Translations under genes and position numbers: made by a program
Shown: piece by piece, positions 1 to 11,999 of the stretch
How positions within the stretch are numbered: position 1 is the stretch's first letter
Layout of the letters: each line of letters begins with the position of its first letter
The notes under the pieces: model-generated
Databases searched by the model: none
What the model was told of the DNA's origin: nothing
The model's input: the letters and a program-made list of their open reading frames with translations, nothing else
Origin: Exophiala sp. HKRS030
Lineage: Eukaryota; Ascomycota; Eurotiomycetes; Chaetothyriales; Herpotrichiellaceae
Length of the DNA: 64,000 bases
NCBI GenBank assembly: GCA_023897205.1
Contig: JAHWDD010000007.1
Coordinates: forward strand, 2,108,001 to 2,172,000
Direction of reading: 5' to 3'

Positions 1-925
1 TATATTCTCGGGGAACTCGGAGCTATAGGCGCCGGAGCCGACCTGAATTTCGTGTCCACATGACGACAAGACGACAGGAATACAATGAAACGATCGAAGA
101 GGTCTCCTCCCCTTCTTCTTTTAAGACTTCATTGGACCGGTGGCGGGGATGGTGGTTTGTCATTGAAAAGAAAATATCGCTCATGTTCATGTATGGGTGG
201 TTGTTAATGAACTGCGCCGACTTCATTACGGAGTATCCATGGAAAAACAAGGTCAGGGATGGTCACCTGCTCAACAGTTGGAAATCGAGTCATCGGAGAG
301 GAAACCAAGGTACCTGAGCTTGATCATCAGAAGCAATGACCGATGCACATCTACCGAGGAACCAAGGGTCGATGTCATATCTTTCGAGGTAGATGATGTA
401 CTCACCTCATATGTGAGAATATAGATGCTATAGGCTATAGGGCGGCTTGACCAGATCCTTAGGTCCTTGTTGTGCGGACGGGAGACAGCAGAACCAAAGT
501 ACGGAGAGTTGTATTCCGTGTGCCTAGATGCCTAGGTACGATTAGTCAAAATAGTTGAATACCTAAACGTACATAAGCACTGCGACTTTCAAGTTTCGCC
601 GCATGCTACATTATCAAGCCTTTGTAGGTACGGAGTACCTAGAAGCATATCGACCCCACCAAAAAATCGCAAAAGTCATTCTCGTATCGCCATTTCATCA
701 CGATACGAAGGGAAACAAGATCGGTTGTATTCCTCGACCGCCCACTCATTTTAGACTTCCCACTACTTGTTTCTCTTTCATATGCTCTTTCTACGCATCT
801 GCCCCTCGACGTCGTCGTCGTCGTTGTTGTTGTTGTCTCGAGTCATCACATTGTCGACACAGCGCCGCCCGCCACGATGATCCTTCCCTACCACTAACTA
901 AACCTTTTTGCGGCCTCTTTACATC
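1..925. other. intergenic 5' flank
   Basis: No gene is supported here. Two short overlapping frames exist but have no recognisable motif. The stretch holds two copies of the dispersed TACGGAGTA nonamer (227-235 and 629-637) and a CGT/GTT trinucleotide run near 812-836. The pyrimidine-rich last 200 bases are the likely promoter and 5' UTR of the regulator starting at 926. Confidence 0.5.
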
Positions 926-3318
926 ATGGAATCTCCGGCGCACGACGACGACACTCCCGGATTGCGGTCGACCGCCGCCCCAGATGACATGAACGTCGTC
1001 GATGACTCGAAACGCTCTGCTACCCAGTCCACTGCCACCTCCGCACCTCGCCTGAACCCACGGAGCTGCGTCACTTGTCGGCGACGAAAGGTCCGGTGTA
1101 ATAAGCAAGAACCGTGCGCAAACTGCGTAAGAGCTGGCATCGAATGTATCTTCCCTGCGCCGGGCAGGGCCCCCCGCAAATCCAGGAAGCCGCCGGACGC
1201 CGAGCTCCTGGCGCGCTTGAAGAGACTCGAAGGGGTGGTCCACAGCCTGGGTGCTCAGGTGGACGACCATGGCGTCGTCTCGCCGACCACCACCGTGGCA
1301 GGGTCGGCAGACATTCGCGCCCGCTCGTTCGCTGCCGGCGACGCCCACGCCGGAGACTCGCCAAGCTCGGATCGCTCAGATTCCAAGAGACAGTCGATAG
1401 ACAAGAGTCTGGGTCGGTTGGTCATCAACGAAGATCGCAGCAGATACGTCAGCAATTCCTTCTGGACGAGCATGAGTGACGAGGTTCGTGGATGCCCATG
1501 ATGGAACTTTGCGCCCGAGCATACTAACACCAGGTCTAGATTGCCGAGATGCAGGATCTGCTGGATCCGTCCACGACCGACGACGAGGACGAAAGTAACT
1601 CGCCGGTGCAGGATCGCCAGATGGGCAGCCACCAAGGCTTCCTCTTTGGCTATTCCTCGATCATGCTCGATTTACGGGAGTTACACCCCAGCCCCAGTCA
1701 GATATTCATCCTGTGGGAAGTCTTCAAGGAGAATGTCGACCCGGTGGTGCGCATACTTCATCGCCCGACCACGAAAACCATTTTGATGAATGCGGCGAGC
1801 AGCCTTGATCGAGTGTCGAGACCTGCCGAAGCTTTGTTGTTTTCCATCTACTACGGCGCCGTGGTGAGCATGACCCACGAGCAGTGCCGACAATTGTTGG
1901 ACGAGGACAAGGAGATGCTGCTCAAGAGGTACCGCTTTGCGACAGAACAAGCCTTGGCTCGCGCGGACTTCCTCAACAGCTCGAGTCTGATGTGTCTGCA
2001 GGCATTCGCTTTCTTCTTGGTCTTTGTGAGGCACGTAGATGATTCTCGGTTAGTATGGGCCTTGGGGGGACTCGCCATTCATTTGGCGCAATCACTGGGC
2101 ATTCACCGAGATGGAACCAATTTCGGCCTCAGTCCGTTCGATACAGAGATGAGACGACGGTTATGGTGGCACCTGTCTCTCATGGACAACAGAGCAGCAG
2201 AAGATCATGGTACAGACCCTACCTTTACCGAACAATTTTTCGATACCAAACTGCCCATGAACTACAACGACGATGATATCTACCCTGGCATGAGAGAGTA
2301 CCCGCCTGAGAGACAGACTGCTACTGAAATGACTTTCTGCTTGATCCGCTCCGAGCTGAGTATCTTGCCACGTCGACTCAATTTCACCGCTCCCGGTTCA
2401 ACGCCTGGTCAGACGCAAGACCTGCCCTTGGAGCAGAAAGAGAAGTTGATCGACGAATGCCATCGGCATCTGGAGGAGAAATATCTTCGACACTGCGATC
2501 CCAATGTGCCCATATTTTGGGTGGCGGCCACCGTCGCTCGACTCATTCTGGCCAAGATTTGGTTGTCCATTAACCACCCCCGATCATTTGGCTCGGCGAC
2601 TGGCGACGCGGTGTTACCCCAAGAAGTGCGCGATCGTGTCTTCATTACTTCGGTAGAGGTACTCGAATTCACGCATTTGTTGGAGAAGAACGAAAAGACG
2701 GCCAAATGGGGTTGGTTCTTCCGTACTTACATGCAATGGCAGTCAGTGGCATTTGCTCTGTCAGAAATATGTATCAGACCACCTGGACCTGACGTCGACA
2801 GAGCGTGGAGGGCGGTTGAAGCAGTATATGACGATAGAGTCACCAAGAACTCCAAGTTCCAGAGGGGGATGTTGTGGAAGCCATTGCGGCATCTGATGGC
2901 GAGGGCCCAAGAGCGAAGAAAGGCCCAATGGGCAGCTCAAACGACACAGACTGATACATTGTTCACCGACATAGACAGTTCAACAACACTGCAAAGATTT
3001 GCACAGGACTATCCCGACAACATGGTTAGCAACACGGCGGACGTATTTGGCATGACGCTTGATCACCCGCCCTCGACAGATGTACCAGTGCAGTCAATGA
3101 CTGCAGGCTCGCCCCGATTTTCAGCGCCCATGTATGCGAAAACTGCCGGGACATCGTCGCAGGATGGGTCCAGCGATACGACCATGACTCCGGGACAATT
3201 CCCCTTGTCCAATAACGAAATTCTGAACTTCGGATGGTCTCCATCTTTGGGCGATTTTGCGGTTCGCCAGGAGCCGTTCGAACGCTTCTTTATGAATGTA
3301 CAGGAAGAATGGTTTTAA
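926..3318 (+). CDS. Zn2Cys6 fungal transcription factor
   Basis: Nuclear DNA-binding regulator; its target pathway is unknown. Two exons, 926-1483 and 1540-3318, are joined by a 56-nt GT-AG intron with a CTAAC branch point at 1523-1527, giving about 778 aa. The start is the first ATG in frame; an upstream TTG at 908 is not needed. A binuclear zinc cluster sits near the N-terminus: Cys48, 51, 58, 64, 67 and 74 (C-x2-C-x6-C-x5-C-x2-C-x6-C), with the basic stretch RRRKVR. A coiled-coil-like linker (about 90-105) and a long middle region resembling the fungal-specific regulatory domain follow (LGGLAIHLAQSLGIHRDG, then RRRLWWHLSLMDNRAAEDHG). The C-terminal 150 residues are low complexity. The neighbouring DOMON protein lies 0.9 kb away and nothing ties the two together. 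The family is secure; the function is not. Confidence 0.9.
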
Positions 3319-4184
3319 AAACCACTCATTACGACCTTTCCCGAAGAACAATCGCAAGCAGAAGCAGAAGCAGAAGCAACGATCAATCCATCCAGAGATG
3401 CAACGTGTATCGGGTCGCTGAAGCACAGCAGCCTTCCTTCCCGCTCCTTCAAAATGGAAGCGATAAGCGATGACTGCGCTAAGATCTATTTCCAGGGCCA
3501 GAAGATCTCCGTAGAATTTGGTGCATCCGGATGCGAGTGGTGTGTAAGCGCTGGTGGCGCCGACAAAGCCCTATTCGGAGCCCATTGACAATCCCGAGGC
3601 TTGTGGTTGGTTGAGCGGCTGTGCTTCGTAGGGGGCCGACAGGGGCCGTCAAGCCTAGAAACCCTGGTGAGCCACCTAAAACACCCCGAGCTTTTCGGAG
3701 ACCGTTAGTGGGAAATCAGCATCTCTTATTGGGATTGATGGGCGTGCAATCTGATGCCTGTCAATTAGCACCCACCAACCACGCAGCGCACAAAAAAAGA
3801 ACATCCCCTGATTCTGGGGCGAGGGACTCCACCAGGTAAATATGGGTGACCTCGCGTCCTGAAGCTGGCGTTGCACGATCACTGAGGCTGCGCTGTCCAG
3901 GAAGAGCGATCGAGACGCTCTCACATCCTCAGGTTACACAAAGTCTGAAACATCCTCTCTCCCAAAAGCAGACAATATTGCCGCCGCCGAGGAACGTCGC
4001 TGCTGCTTGATCCCCGTCCTCACGCTCCTGCCTTGGCCTGTGAGGGTTCAACAATTTGTACGGATATTTCGCAGTCAATTTCAGTTGAATTCTCGCTTTT
4101 TGATATCTGCTTCCAGTGCAAGATTATTGCAAAACTGCTATTCTCTCCCTTTAGCAGAATTTGTGGTGTCCTATAGCCCCGACC
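3319..4184. other. intergenic region
   Basis: No gene seen. The first part is the 3' UTR of the regulator and contains an imperfect GCAGAA hexamer repeat (about 3355-3378). The rest is the likely promoter of the DOMON/b561 gene. Confidence 0.5.
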
Positions 4185-5603
4185 ATGTCTTTCTCAAACC
4201 AAGGCCGCGTACGGGGTTTGGCTGCAACCCTTCTCTTGTCCAGTGAGTCCAACAACGAATTGCAATCCGTTCCAGGTTTTCAACTGACATTCGTCTTCTC
4301 AGCATTCATGGCCGCTACGAAAGCTGATGTTCCCGCTTCCACATACGTTGGCATGGGCACATCTCCCAAGTCGCAAGATAATGTCACCGTTTCAATCAAT
4401 GTCCCTGACAACAGCACCGACACCCTGTTCTACCACTTCTCCGCCCCTTCGTCCCGGAAATGGGCAGCCTTTGGATTTGGAGACAAGATGAAGGATGCAC
4501 TGATATTTGTTACATACGCTTCGGAGGATGGAAACAATGTCACAGTCAGCCCTCGATTAGGGAAGGGTCACACAATGCCACAACACACCGACGACGTCAA
4601 GGTCGACGTACTGGAGGGCAGTGGTGTCATCAACAATGTCTTTGTTGTCAATGCGAAATGTACTGGCTGCCGTAGCTGGGATGGTGGCAAGGTGGATGTC
4701 GACAGCACCGACCAAGACATGATATGGGCATTGGGACCAGATGGAAGCTTGAAATCGGATGATGTCTCGGCGTCCATTACTCAGCACGAGGGGCATAATT
4801 TCTTCGACCTCAACCTCAAGGATGCCACTGGAATTGGCGGTGTTCCCAATGTATCCAACACTACCGCCGACAGTGACGACTTTGATGACGGTCCTTTTGG
4901 CAGAGGCCACGCCAATCCAGGTGTTGCTTTTCACGCTTTTCTGATGGTTTCGGCATTTTTGATCGTCTTCCCTGCTGGCTACCTGCTATTACGCATTCTC
5001 AACAAGGTCGTAATACACTGGGCGGTACAAACCTTCGCTTTGCTTATGGTTTGTGTGGGCACAGCAGCTGGGATCGGTATCAGCATCAGGCAGGATATAG
5101 TAAGTCTCTTGGGAACGTTGTCATGGATGGTTTCAGATCACTAACCCGGGTGCCAGTCTCCGAGTCTGAACTCTGGCCACCAAATCCTGGGCCTCGTCAT
5201 CCTCGCTCTTGTCATCACGACCTGGGTCGTGGGCTTTCTCGGTCATCGCATCTACAATAAGACCGGCACACCAGCTAAGATCATGAAGGGTCACCGTGTC
5301 CTTGGCCCTGGCAGCATTCTTCTGGGTATCGTCAACACCTTTGTCGGCTTCAATTTTGCTGGCAACCACCGCGGCATGATTATTTACGGCGTTGCGACCT
5401 TCTTTCTGCTTCTCGTTGTGGGGGGATGGACCATGATCAGGAGGCGACAGGAGATGCGCAAGGCACCCATGAACACTCCCGCGGCAATGAATTTTCGCGA
5501 AGGACAATACGAGCCGCCCCAAGGACCACCCCCGCCACCGTTGTACGGGGAAGGTGGCATTCCGCTACAGAGTTACTCCAATGCACCGCCCGTTTATAGA
5601 TGA
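4185..5603 (+). CDS. DOMON domain plus cytochrome b561 membrane protein
   Basis: Predicted secretory-pathway electron-transfer protein: an extracytoplasmic DOMON haem domain (as in the cytochrome domain of cellobiose dehydrogenase) fused to a cytochrome b561 membrane core. Three exons, 4185-4242, 4303-5099 and 5157-5603, give about 433 aa. Intron 1 (60 nt) is a multiple of three and open, but removing it yields a clean signal peptide (ATLLLSTFMAATKADV), so the spliced form is preferred. In the DOMON part, Met82 (GFGDKMKDALIFV) and the His of ITQHEGH are candidate haem ligands, and a CTGC motif may form a disulfide. Several membrane segments follow (for example HAFLMVSAFLIVFPAGYLL), with His in AFHAFLM, SGHQILG (His293) and MKGHRVLG matching b561 haem ligands. 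The tail is Pro-rich and cytoplasmic. The substrate is unknown. Confidence 0.85.
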
Positions 5604-6833
5604 AAGGGTGTTGTGTTTGGGCCTGCAATGAGTTGTTGGTTTTGTTCTATGGAACAGGAATTGTGACTTGGGAAACATTTATCTACATTGAGCACGGATT
5701 GCTTAGGTAGTGCCAGCATCAACAATAGTCTAAACTGTTACCTTTTCCTAATTCTCCAGATGGGTTTATGAATGTCGATAAAGAATGGTCTTGGTGTCTG
5801 CGTTTGTAGGGTTCTTATGGTCCAGGATTTAAGGTGCGATCGACCCTCGCAGCTCGACTTTGGATTGAACACAGCAAACGAGGTCCATGGCCAGAGGATA
5901 GAACAATGACAGGGGAAAAGTTATGCTGATATTGCATGTGGCTACCTTGAGGAAATTGATGGTCTGTAAGGTATTTACGGACGACATTTGGCTTGAGCAG
6001 AGCATTCATTTGGTCCGTCGAATCTGTCACTTCACCGACGACGAGGTTGTGCAGCTCCATCTAAACGCTGCCGACAGCTCGTGGGCTTCTGATGCGGTCA
6101 AACTCGACCTGAGGCGCCAGATTGAGGAGTTTCATACCAATTTCGGAGTGTAGTTCTCGCGCTCTCGCGTGCGTACTTTTTTTTATTATTGCTCGCCGCG
6201 ATAGCAAAATTGCAAGATATGGTGTCACTACTGAGAGTGTTGCCTTCGTATCTACATGAGACCTACATGAGCGCCCTACAGTTGCATGCTCATTCTTCCG
6301 GTTGTCGACTCGACATACTTACCGCTTGTGCTTCGATATGGCAAAGCATCGATCCCCACACAATCTAGATGTCATCTCAAACGTCGACGAAAGTCTCGCC
6401 GTGACTATGCCCTTGAGTTCGGCCAGCACCCTACCGTAGGGATCCTTCGCCCATTCTGTACGGAGTACCACAGGGCTGGAATAAGTTTCACCAGATTTCG
6501 GCCTCGAGACTTGTGGGGGGAAAAGTGACACTGGGCCGAAGCACGGGCGGAAATCCCTAGTCTGAGTTTCGAGCAGAACGTGATTATGTGATGGAGACGA
6601 CACGAGCTTGGAAGGAAATACCAGCAGAGATCGTTCTTTTTCTGGACAAGTTGAACCCAAGGGCAACGTTGATAACAATGATTGCCACTATTGACAGGAT
6701 CGATTGTTCGAGATGAGTTTTGTGTGTTCGTGTCAACGGTGAGCTCCGGTACAGTCGTCACTATCACTCCCAGTTCCAAGAAAGGGATCGGTCGCTTACC
6801 ACTCACCGTCGAGGTGACCAGAGCAGGGTTCGT
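5604..6833. other. intergenic region with a possible gene fragment
   Basis: No intact gene. Plus-strand frames 5834-5935 and 5923-6153 overlap in different phases. Read together they look like one short protein-coding remnant carrying a frameshift (segments GPWPEDRTMTGEKL, then FTDDIWLEQSIHLVRRICHF). No family was recognised. One TACGGAGTA motif lies at 6459-6467. Confidence 0.3.
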
Positions 6834-6834
6834 G

Positions 6835-6866
<32 letters not shown>
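6834..6866. repeat. (TA)n microsatellite
   Basis: About 33 bases of alternating TA with one slip, just left of the first transposon block. A similar TA/CA tract sits near the far edge of the second block (about 29898-29917). Confidence 0.9.
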
Positions 6867-7284
6867 GCTCCGAGCTGTGCTTCATCCTTTACCATGTTCA
6901 TTCAGGAAAGGGAGCAAGGCCGCTTTACTCGGGCACGTGACGGAGCATCGAAGGACGCCTGACCGAGCACGGGAGAGCACCACGGGAGCCACGGCAGAGC
7001 GCAGGGGCGAGCGCCTGAGCACTGGACGAGCTGGAGGGTTCGCTGCCTAATGCCTCGTCCTTAGAAGCCAGTTTAGGCTTGGGGAGCTCATTTAGGCCTC
7101 GACTATTGTCACGCACTCATCTTAGCGCCTTCCTAATTAGGTTTAGCGCCAAGACTGGAGCACTACCTACACTTACGCACTCACTTATATAACCCTAACT
7201 TCTATACTTAGTTTCTAGTTCTTAACTTAGTTATTTTCATTAATATAATCCTTATAATTTAAGATCCTAATAACTATAAGTCTA
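6867..7284. other. transition from normal sequence to AT-rich block
   Basis: About 6900-7100 is GC-rich without a supported gene. From about 7110 the sequence changes abruptly to AT-rich, CpA-poor DNA typical of RIP. It runs up to the TA target site of the DNA transposon at 7283-7284. Confidence 0.5.
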
Positions 7285-7326
7285 ACGTGAATAATAAGCG
7301 AGTGAGACAGACAAGTGAGTGAGACA
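7285..7326 (+). repeat. left terminal inverted repeat of Fot1-like element
   Basis: Begins ACGTGAATAATAAGCG and matches the reverse complement of 9104-9145 over 42 bp, with two C/T differences. It contains two copies of an AAGYGAGTGAGACA box, probably a pair of transposase-binding sites. Confidence 0.92.
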
Positions 7327-9103
7327 CCTTCACCTGATCACCATCACATTTCATAGCTATACTCAACCACTACGCATTGAATTAGTTATAACTACTTAGA
7401 TTCCTCTTCCTCAGATGAGATTATAACTACTTAATAGGTTCTAGAGTTGTGTCTAGTGTTGCCATAGATACCACACCACCGCGTGCTCATTTCGCGCCGC
7501 TAACTCGGATTATCACTAGGCTATATTTCTTACTTTACTATGACCTAAATATAACTATAAGACTCTAGACACTAACCCTCCTTAAGCGTTATACTTTCTT
7601 TAGTGTATAGTTATTTCTTTTTCGCCTAGTAATAGTAGCTAAGTAGTGTATTCTCATCACAAAGTGTCTTAACCTTAGACTTTAATAGCGCGATCTAGTG
7701 CATAATTTCTATCGCACCCTTTATGAACTAATTAATGACCTTAAGAATTAGAGTTAGAGAGCTTCCTTAATGTTAAGAGACTTAATTCTTAATAAATATA
7801 GACTGCGAGCTAGCTTTAGTTAGGTTATTAGGTATCTTAGATACTTAGGTCTAGGGTAGCGCGCTACTCTGTTTTTTGGGGGTTAGTGTTTATAGCTTTA
7901 TATCTAAATAAGTAATTATACTTTCTAAATTATAGGAAATAAGCCTAGCCCCTTAGAATCTTATCTAAACATTTTAAATCGTTATTATCTATTAAAAAGT
8001 GACTAAAAACGTAGGAAAGAAGTTCTTCTTTAAAATGTGAGTGATATTAGCTTAAACTCTCTTCTTAATTTAGTCATTATACGCCTATTTTAACGGGCTA
8101 AAACACTTAATATTAAGAGGCTAAAGAATATAAGATAAATAAGATAGTATATAGAGAGTAATAATATTGTGCTCCTTATAGTAAAGCTTAAAATTAGTTA
8201 AGTAATAACTTTTATACTTATTAAGAACTAGGAAGCGATATTTACCTATTATTTATGGTTTTATATACTAATTAAAGTGTTAAATCTATTTTAGATCTCT
8301 TTTATTTGTAATCTAGCTATTAAAAGACATAATAATAACCTAGTTATATAAAAGAGTACTATTTTAATACTAAATAAAGAGATAATATTTACTCGAAATA
8401 ATAATAAATGGCGAAACTATCTAGCTTAATACATTAATACCTTAAATCACTATTACCTATTCCTAATTACTAAGCTAAACTAGCTTAATGTCTAAGTATC
8501 TTTTAGTGCTTATTATGATAATCCCTATTAAGATTATACTCATTATAAACTTAGTCTTATTAAAATTATAAATATCTATATTTATCACACTATATTTTAT
8601 GACTATATTCTTTACTAGTGTAAACCATGTCTAAATCGTGTTAGAATCTTCATATTAGGCCCTTATATAGTTATATCAATAAAAGAAACGCGTCTAAAGC
8701 TCTAGTTATTACTTAATAAAGTTAGAAGCTCACTACTTCTTAATAAGAGATGTATCGCGCTCTGCGAGTAGTTAGTTAGCTATATCTTTCACGCTAATAA
8801 GTTAGAGAGAGTGCGATTATGTATTAAGGTTAAGAGTATACTGAATAATTATATTCTCTTTAAGAGAGATTAGGTTTTATGAGTTAGACATACTATTATT
8901 ATGAGACTAGGTGCCCTTAAGTTAGTGGGATAGAGTTATGTGGCTATAGCTATAGATTTTAGTAGCTTTTTAGGCACTAAGATTTAGGGTTTATTTAATA
9001 GCCTAAAGAGTAAGAACTATTTAACGTTTAGTATTAGTAGATACTATATGTTATGGTAGAGAAAATTACGTTAAAAGTTAAAGGTTCAGAAAATCTGAAG
9101 AGA

Positions 9104-9145
9104 TGTCTCACTCGCTTATCTGTCTCACTCGCTTATTATTCACGT
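9104..9145 (-). repeat. right terminal inverted repeat of Fot1-like element
   Basis: Reverse complement of the left terminal repeat. Here the internal repeat is a perfect tandem of ATAAGCGAGTGAGACA units 17 bp apart; the left copy has two RIP-type changes in the second unit. Confidence 0.92.
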
Positions 9146-10584
9146 TATATCATAATACTTAGTGATAAATGTTAATCTCTCCAAAATCTATTCTTATTTC
9201 TAGACCTAAGTATCTTGCCATTTAACCTAAGCTATAGCTATGCGCTCCTAAGCTTAGCTTAGCGATCTTAAGGTTACCCTAAGTAGTCCCTAAGTATTGT
9301 CCTAAGTCTATATATACATGTAAAGGGTCTCATATCTTAGCCTTTAAGTTCTTATCTCTTATTATTTCATATTTTTAGAATGGCTAGCTTCTGTCCCCTT
9401 AAGTAATTATTATTATAAGAATGCTTTCTGGATTGCGTTTCCGCGACAGATTGTTCACTTTCTCTTGTGTGGCAGAGGGGGTAAGGTCCTTATTACTTCC
9501 TTATTAACTACCTAGGGCGGTGTGTTCTGGGGAACCTTTTAGGCACTCCCTCTACCCTACTTAAGCATAAAGAGAGCTATTCCCTTTACCTTAACCAGAT
9601 CATGATAATGTATAGATTCGCATGAACTTATATTATATAGATTATAAATAAGGTATATAGATTAGGCATAAATTGTAAGCGTGATAATTTGTATCTTATA
9701 TAGTAATTACTTATACCTTTATACTGAGTACTTTAACTCTGTAATTATTCGCGCCTAGGGGGAAGCTACCACGTAATTCATCACTTAAGAGTAACTAATC
9801 ACTATAAGCTTATACTTATTAGGCTTTAACACTGTAATAAATCTCGTGTAGGCACTAAGTTAGTGTGTGAATTTCACTATTAATTTACCTAAAGAGAACT
9901 CTTATTCTATAATAATAGTCCCTTTTTATAATTATAACTTTATCACTATAAAGAATCTTTTATTATTAGAGCTCTAAAATAAATATAAATAAGTCTTAAT
10001 AACTAAATATTTATAAATATTTATATATATAATATTTAATAGAGTATACTTTTTATTCTTTTATTCTTATTATTATTATTTAGTAAAGCACTAATTTAAA
10101 GAAATATATTATAATCTCTATAGTATAGAGTCTTTATTAATATACTAATTATATATTATTTTTTATATTTATCTTATTTATTTATAAAAATTATAATAAC
10201 TCTTAAGTAAAACTAATAATTATATAGTTTTAATATTTATTAATTATTAATAAAGACTTAAAATATCTTAAGCTTTATTAAATATATATTTTATATTAAC
10301 CTTAATTAAAGGAATTAATAAATAATTATAAATAATATATACTATTAATAAGAACTTAAAAGTATTAATTTTTTATTATTAAAGTACTTAGTAAGCTATA
10401 TAATAAGTAAAGTAACTTAAATTTAAAACTTAATACTTAACCTTAATAAATAAAGTAAACTACGTAATAAGTAAAGTAAAGTAACTTATTAAGAGAGTCT
10501 TACTCTATCTATATACTCATTAGGGTTTTTTTAAAATTAAGTACTTTATCTATAGGTATCTACGCGAGTTTAAGGTAGGGTAAG
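9146..10584. other. AT-rich RIP-degraded DNA
   Basis: No gene. About 9420-9560 is less AT-rich; 10000-10500 is extremely AT-rich low-complexity sequence. Probably decayed transposon material, but I could not assign a family or find paired ends. Confidence 0.5.
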
Positions 10585-10892
10585 TGTTAAGAGAACTAGG
10601 TCATATCATAATGAGGAAGGGTATAGTGTAATAGGCCTTTATTAATGAATGACTAGCTAAGTGATAGCTAAATAAGGACTTAGAGAGCTTTTTTAGAGTG
10701 AAAGCCTGTAAAGGGGGGTAAAGGTCTCCTTATATAGACGTAATGGAGAGTCTATATAGAAGGCTTTAGAACAGAATAGGCTATTAATTATAAATTAATA
10801 GTTTTACCATGCTCAGCCTTGCGCAGCGTACTCAGCCTTACGCGGGTTAACTAGTTAATACTTTTAACTTAGAATAGTTAATATAGTTAACA
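10585..10892. repeat. solo LTR, copia family of this window (copy 1)
   Basis: A 308-bp sequence starting TGTTAAG and ending GTTAACA, clearly homologous to the LTRs of the complete element at 23369-28738. No polypurine tract or primer site adjoins it and the flanking 5-mers do not match, so it looks like a solo LTR with a degraded or rearranged target duplication. Confidence 0.88.
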
Positions 10893-11506
10893 TAACCTAA
10901 CTATAAATTATATATAAAGCTATAATAATAGTTAAGATAAGAAGGAAAGATAAGCTAAAAGGGGAATATATATACTATTTATAGTCTAAGTTATATAATA
11001 TACTTAGGAGACTTAGTATAGTGAACCCTAATCACTACTAATTATGTTCCCTAACTAATAGGGTATACTTAGTAATACTTAGTATACTTAGTTTAAGTAA
11101 CATTAAGTAATATTAAGTATTACTAAGTAAAACTTAACTATATAAATAATAGTTATTATATAGCTTTATTACGTAGTTAACTTTATTCATAATTATATCT
11201 ATATATTTTAATTATAATTACTTCGCTTTTATACTTACTTAAGTACTATACTCTTAGTAACCTTACCTTTTATACTTTTACTTATTAAGACTATATATTT
11301 TATAATACTTTATATAGAGCGAAATATAATACTTTAACTACTTCTTAATTAGAAGTATTAAATATAATATTTAGCTCTAAGGTTTTTATTTACTTACTAT
11401 TCTTTATAGGTTTAGTTTAGTTCACACTAGGTATATTAATATTTAAATTATCCTTTTATATCTCTAACTATAATGAGAGCTATAGTAATAATAATAATAA
11501 AGATAA
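10893..11506. other. AT-rich DNA between two solo LTRs
   Basis: No gene and no recognisable transposon protein. It lacks the primer-binding site and polypurine tract expected if the two flanking LTRs belonged to one deleted element. Confidence 0.5.
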
Positions 11507-11812
11507 TGTTAAGAGGACTAGATTATATTGTAATAGGGAAAGGTATAGTGTAATAGGCCTTTATTAATGAATAACTAGCTAAGTGATAGCTAAATAAGGA
11601 CTTAGAGAGCTTAAGGAGTGAAAGCCTATGAAGAAAAGTAAAGACCTCCTTATATAGACATAAAGAAGAGTCTATATAGAAGGCTTTAGAACAGAATGAA
11701 CTATTAATTATAAATTAATAGTCTTACTATACTTAGCCTTACGCAGTGTGCTTAGCCTTACACGGGTTAACTAGTTAACACTTTTAACTTAGAATAGTTA
11801 ATATAGTTAACA
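11507..11812. repeat. solo LTR, copia family of this window (copy 2)
   Basis: A 306-bp homologue of the other three LTRs in the same orientation, with the same TGTTAAG...GTTAACA ends. It is strongly C-to-T and G-to-A mutated. The flanking 5-mers do not match. Confidence 0.88.
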
Positions 11813-11999
11813 CTACTAAGTAAACACTAGTTAAGACTATAATTCTAACTATTTTCTAGTTACTATAGTCATTACGTAGGACTAGTTTTAAGCTAAGCTA
11901 ATTAAGAAGTGTGTGTGGGCGAAAACTAACTAGTTAATACTTTAGTATATAGTTACTAAGAAACTTCTTAGAACACTAAACGTAGTAAAACTAGGAAAT

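Larger units (their letters stand above)
7285..9145 (-). mobile_element. Fot1/Pot2-type (Tc1-mariner, pogo) DNA transposon, RIP-inactivated
   Basis: A full-length element of 1861 bp is bounded by 42-bp terminal inverted repeats and flanked by a TA dinucleotide on each side (7283-7284 and 9146-9147). This is the size and target duplication of the Fot1/Pot2 family. The minus strand holds a decayed transposase. Near 8577-8500 it reads DIYNFNKTKF, a G-to-A mutated form of the family's DIYNFDETGF catalytic motif, so Asp has become Asn and Glu has become Lys. Many stop codons interrupt the frame. It cannot encode an active enzyme. The boundaries are seen directly; the family call comes from motif, length and TA duplication together. 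Confidence 0.9.

Noticed and set aside
791..1348. Long minus-strand frame (185 aa) opposite the first regulator
   Set aside because: It is antisense to the zinc-cluster exon, Arg/Gly-rich and without a motif; a composition shadow.
7285..7330. CRISPR-like short direct repeats
   Set aside because: They are the tandem boxes of transposon inverted repeats; there is no spacer array and the genome is eukaryotic.
10585..11812. A short deleted copia element formed by the two nearby LTRs
   Set aside because: No polypurine tract after the first copy and no primer site before the second; the sequence between does not match the complete element.
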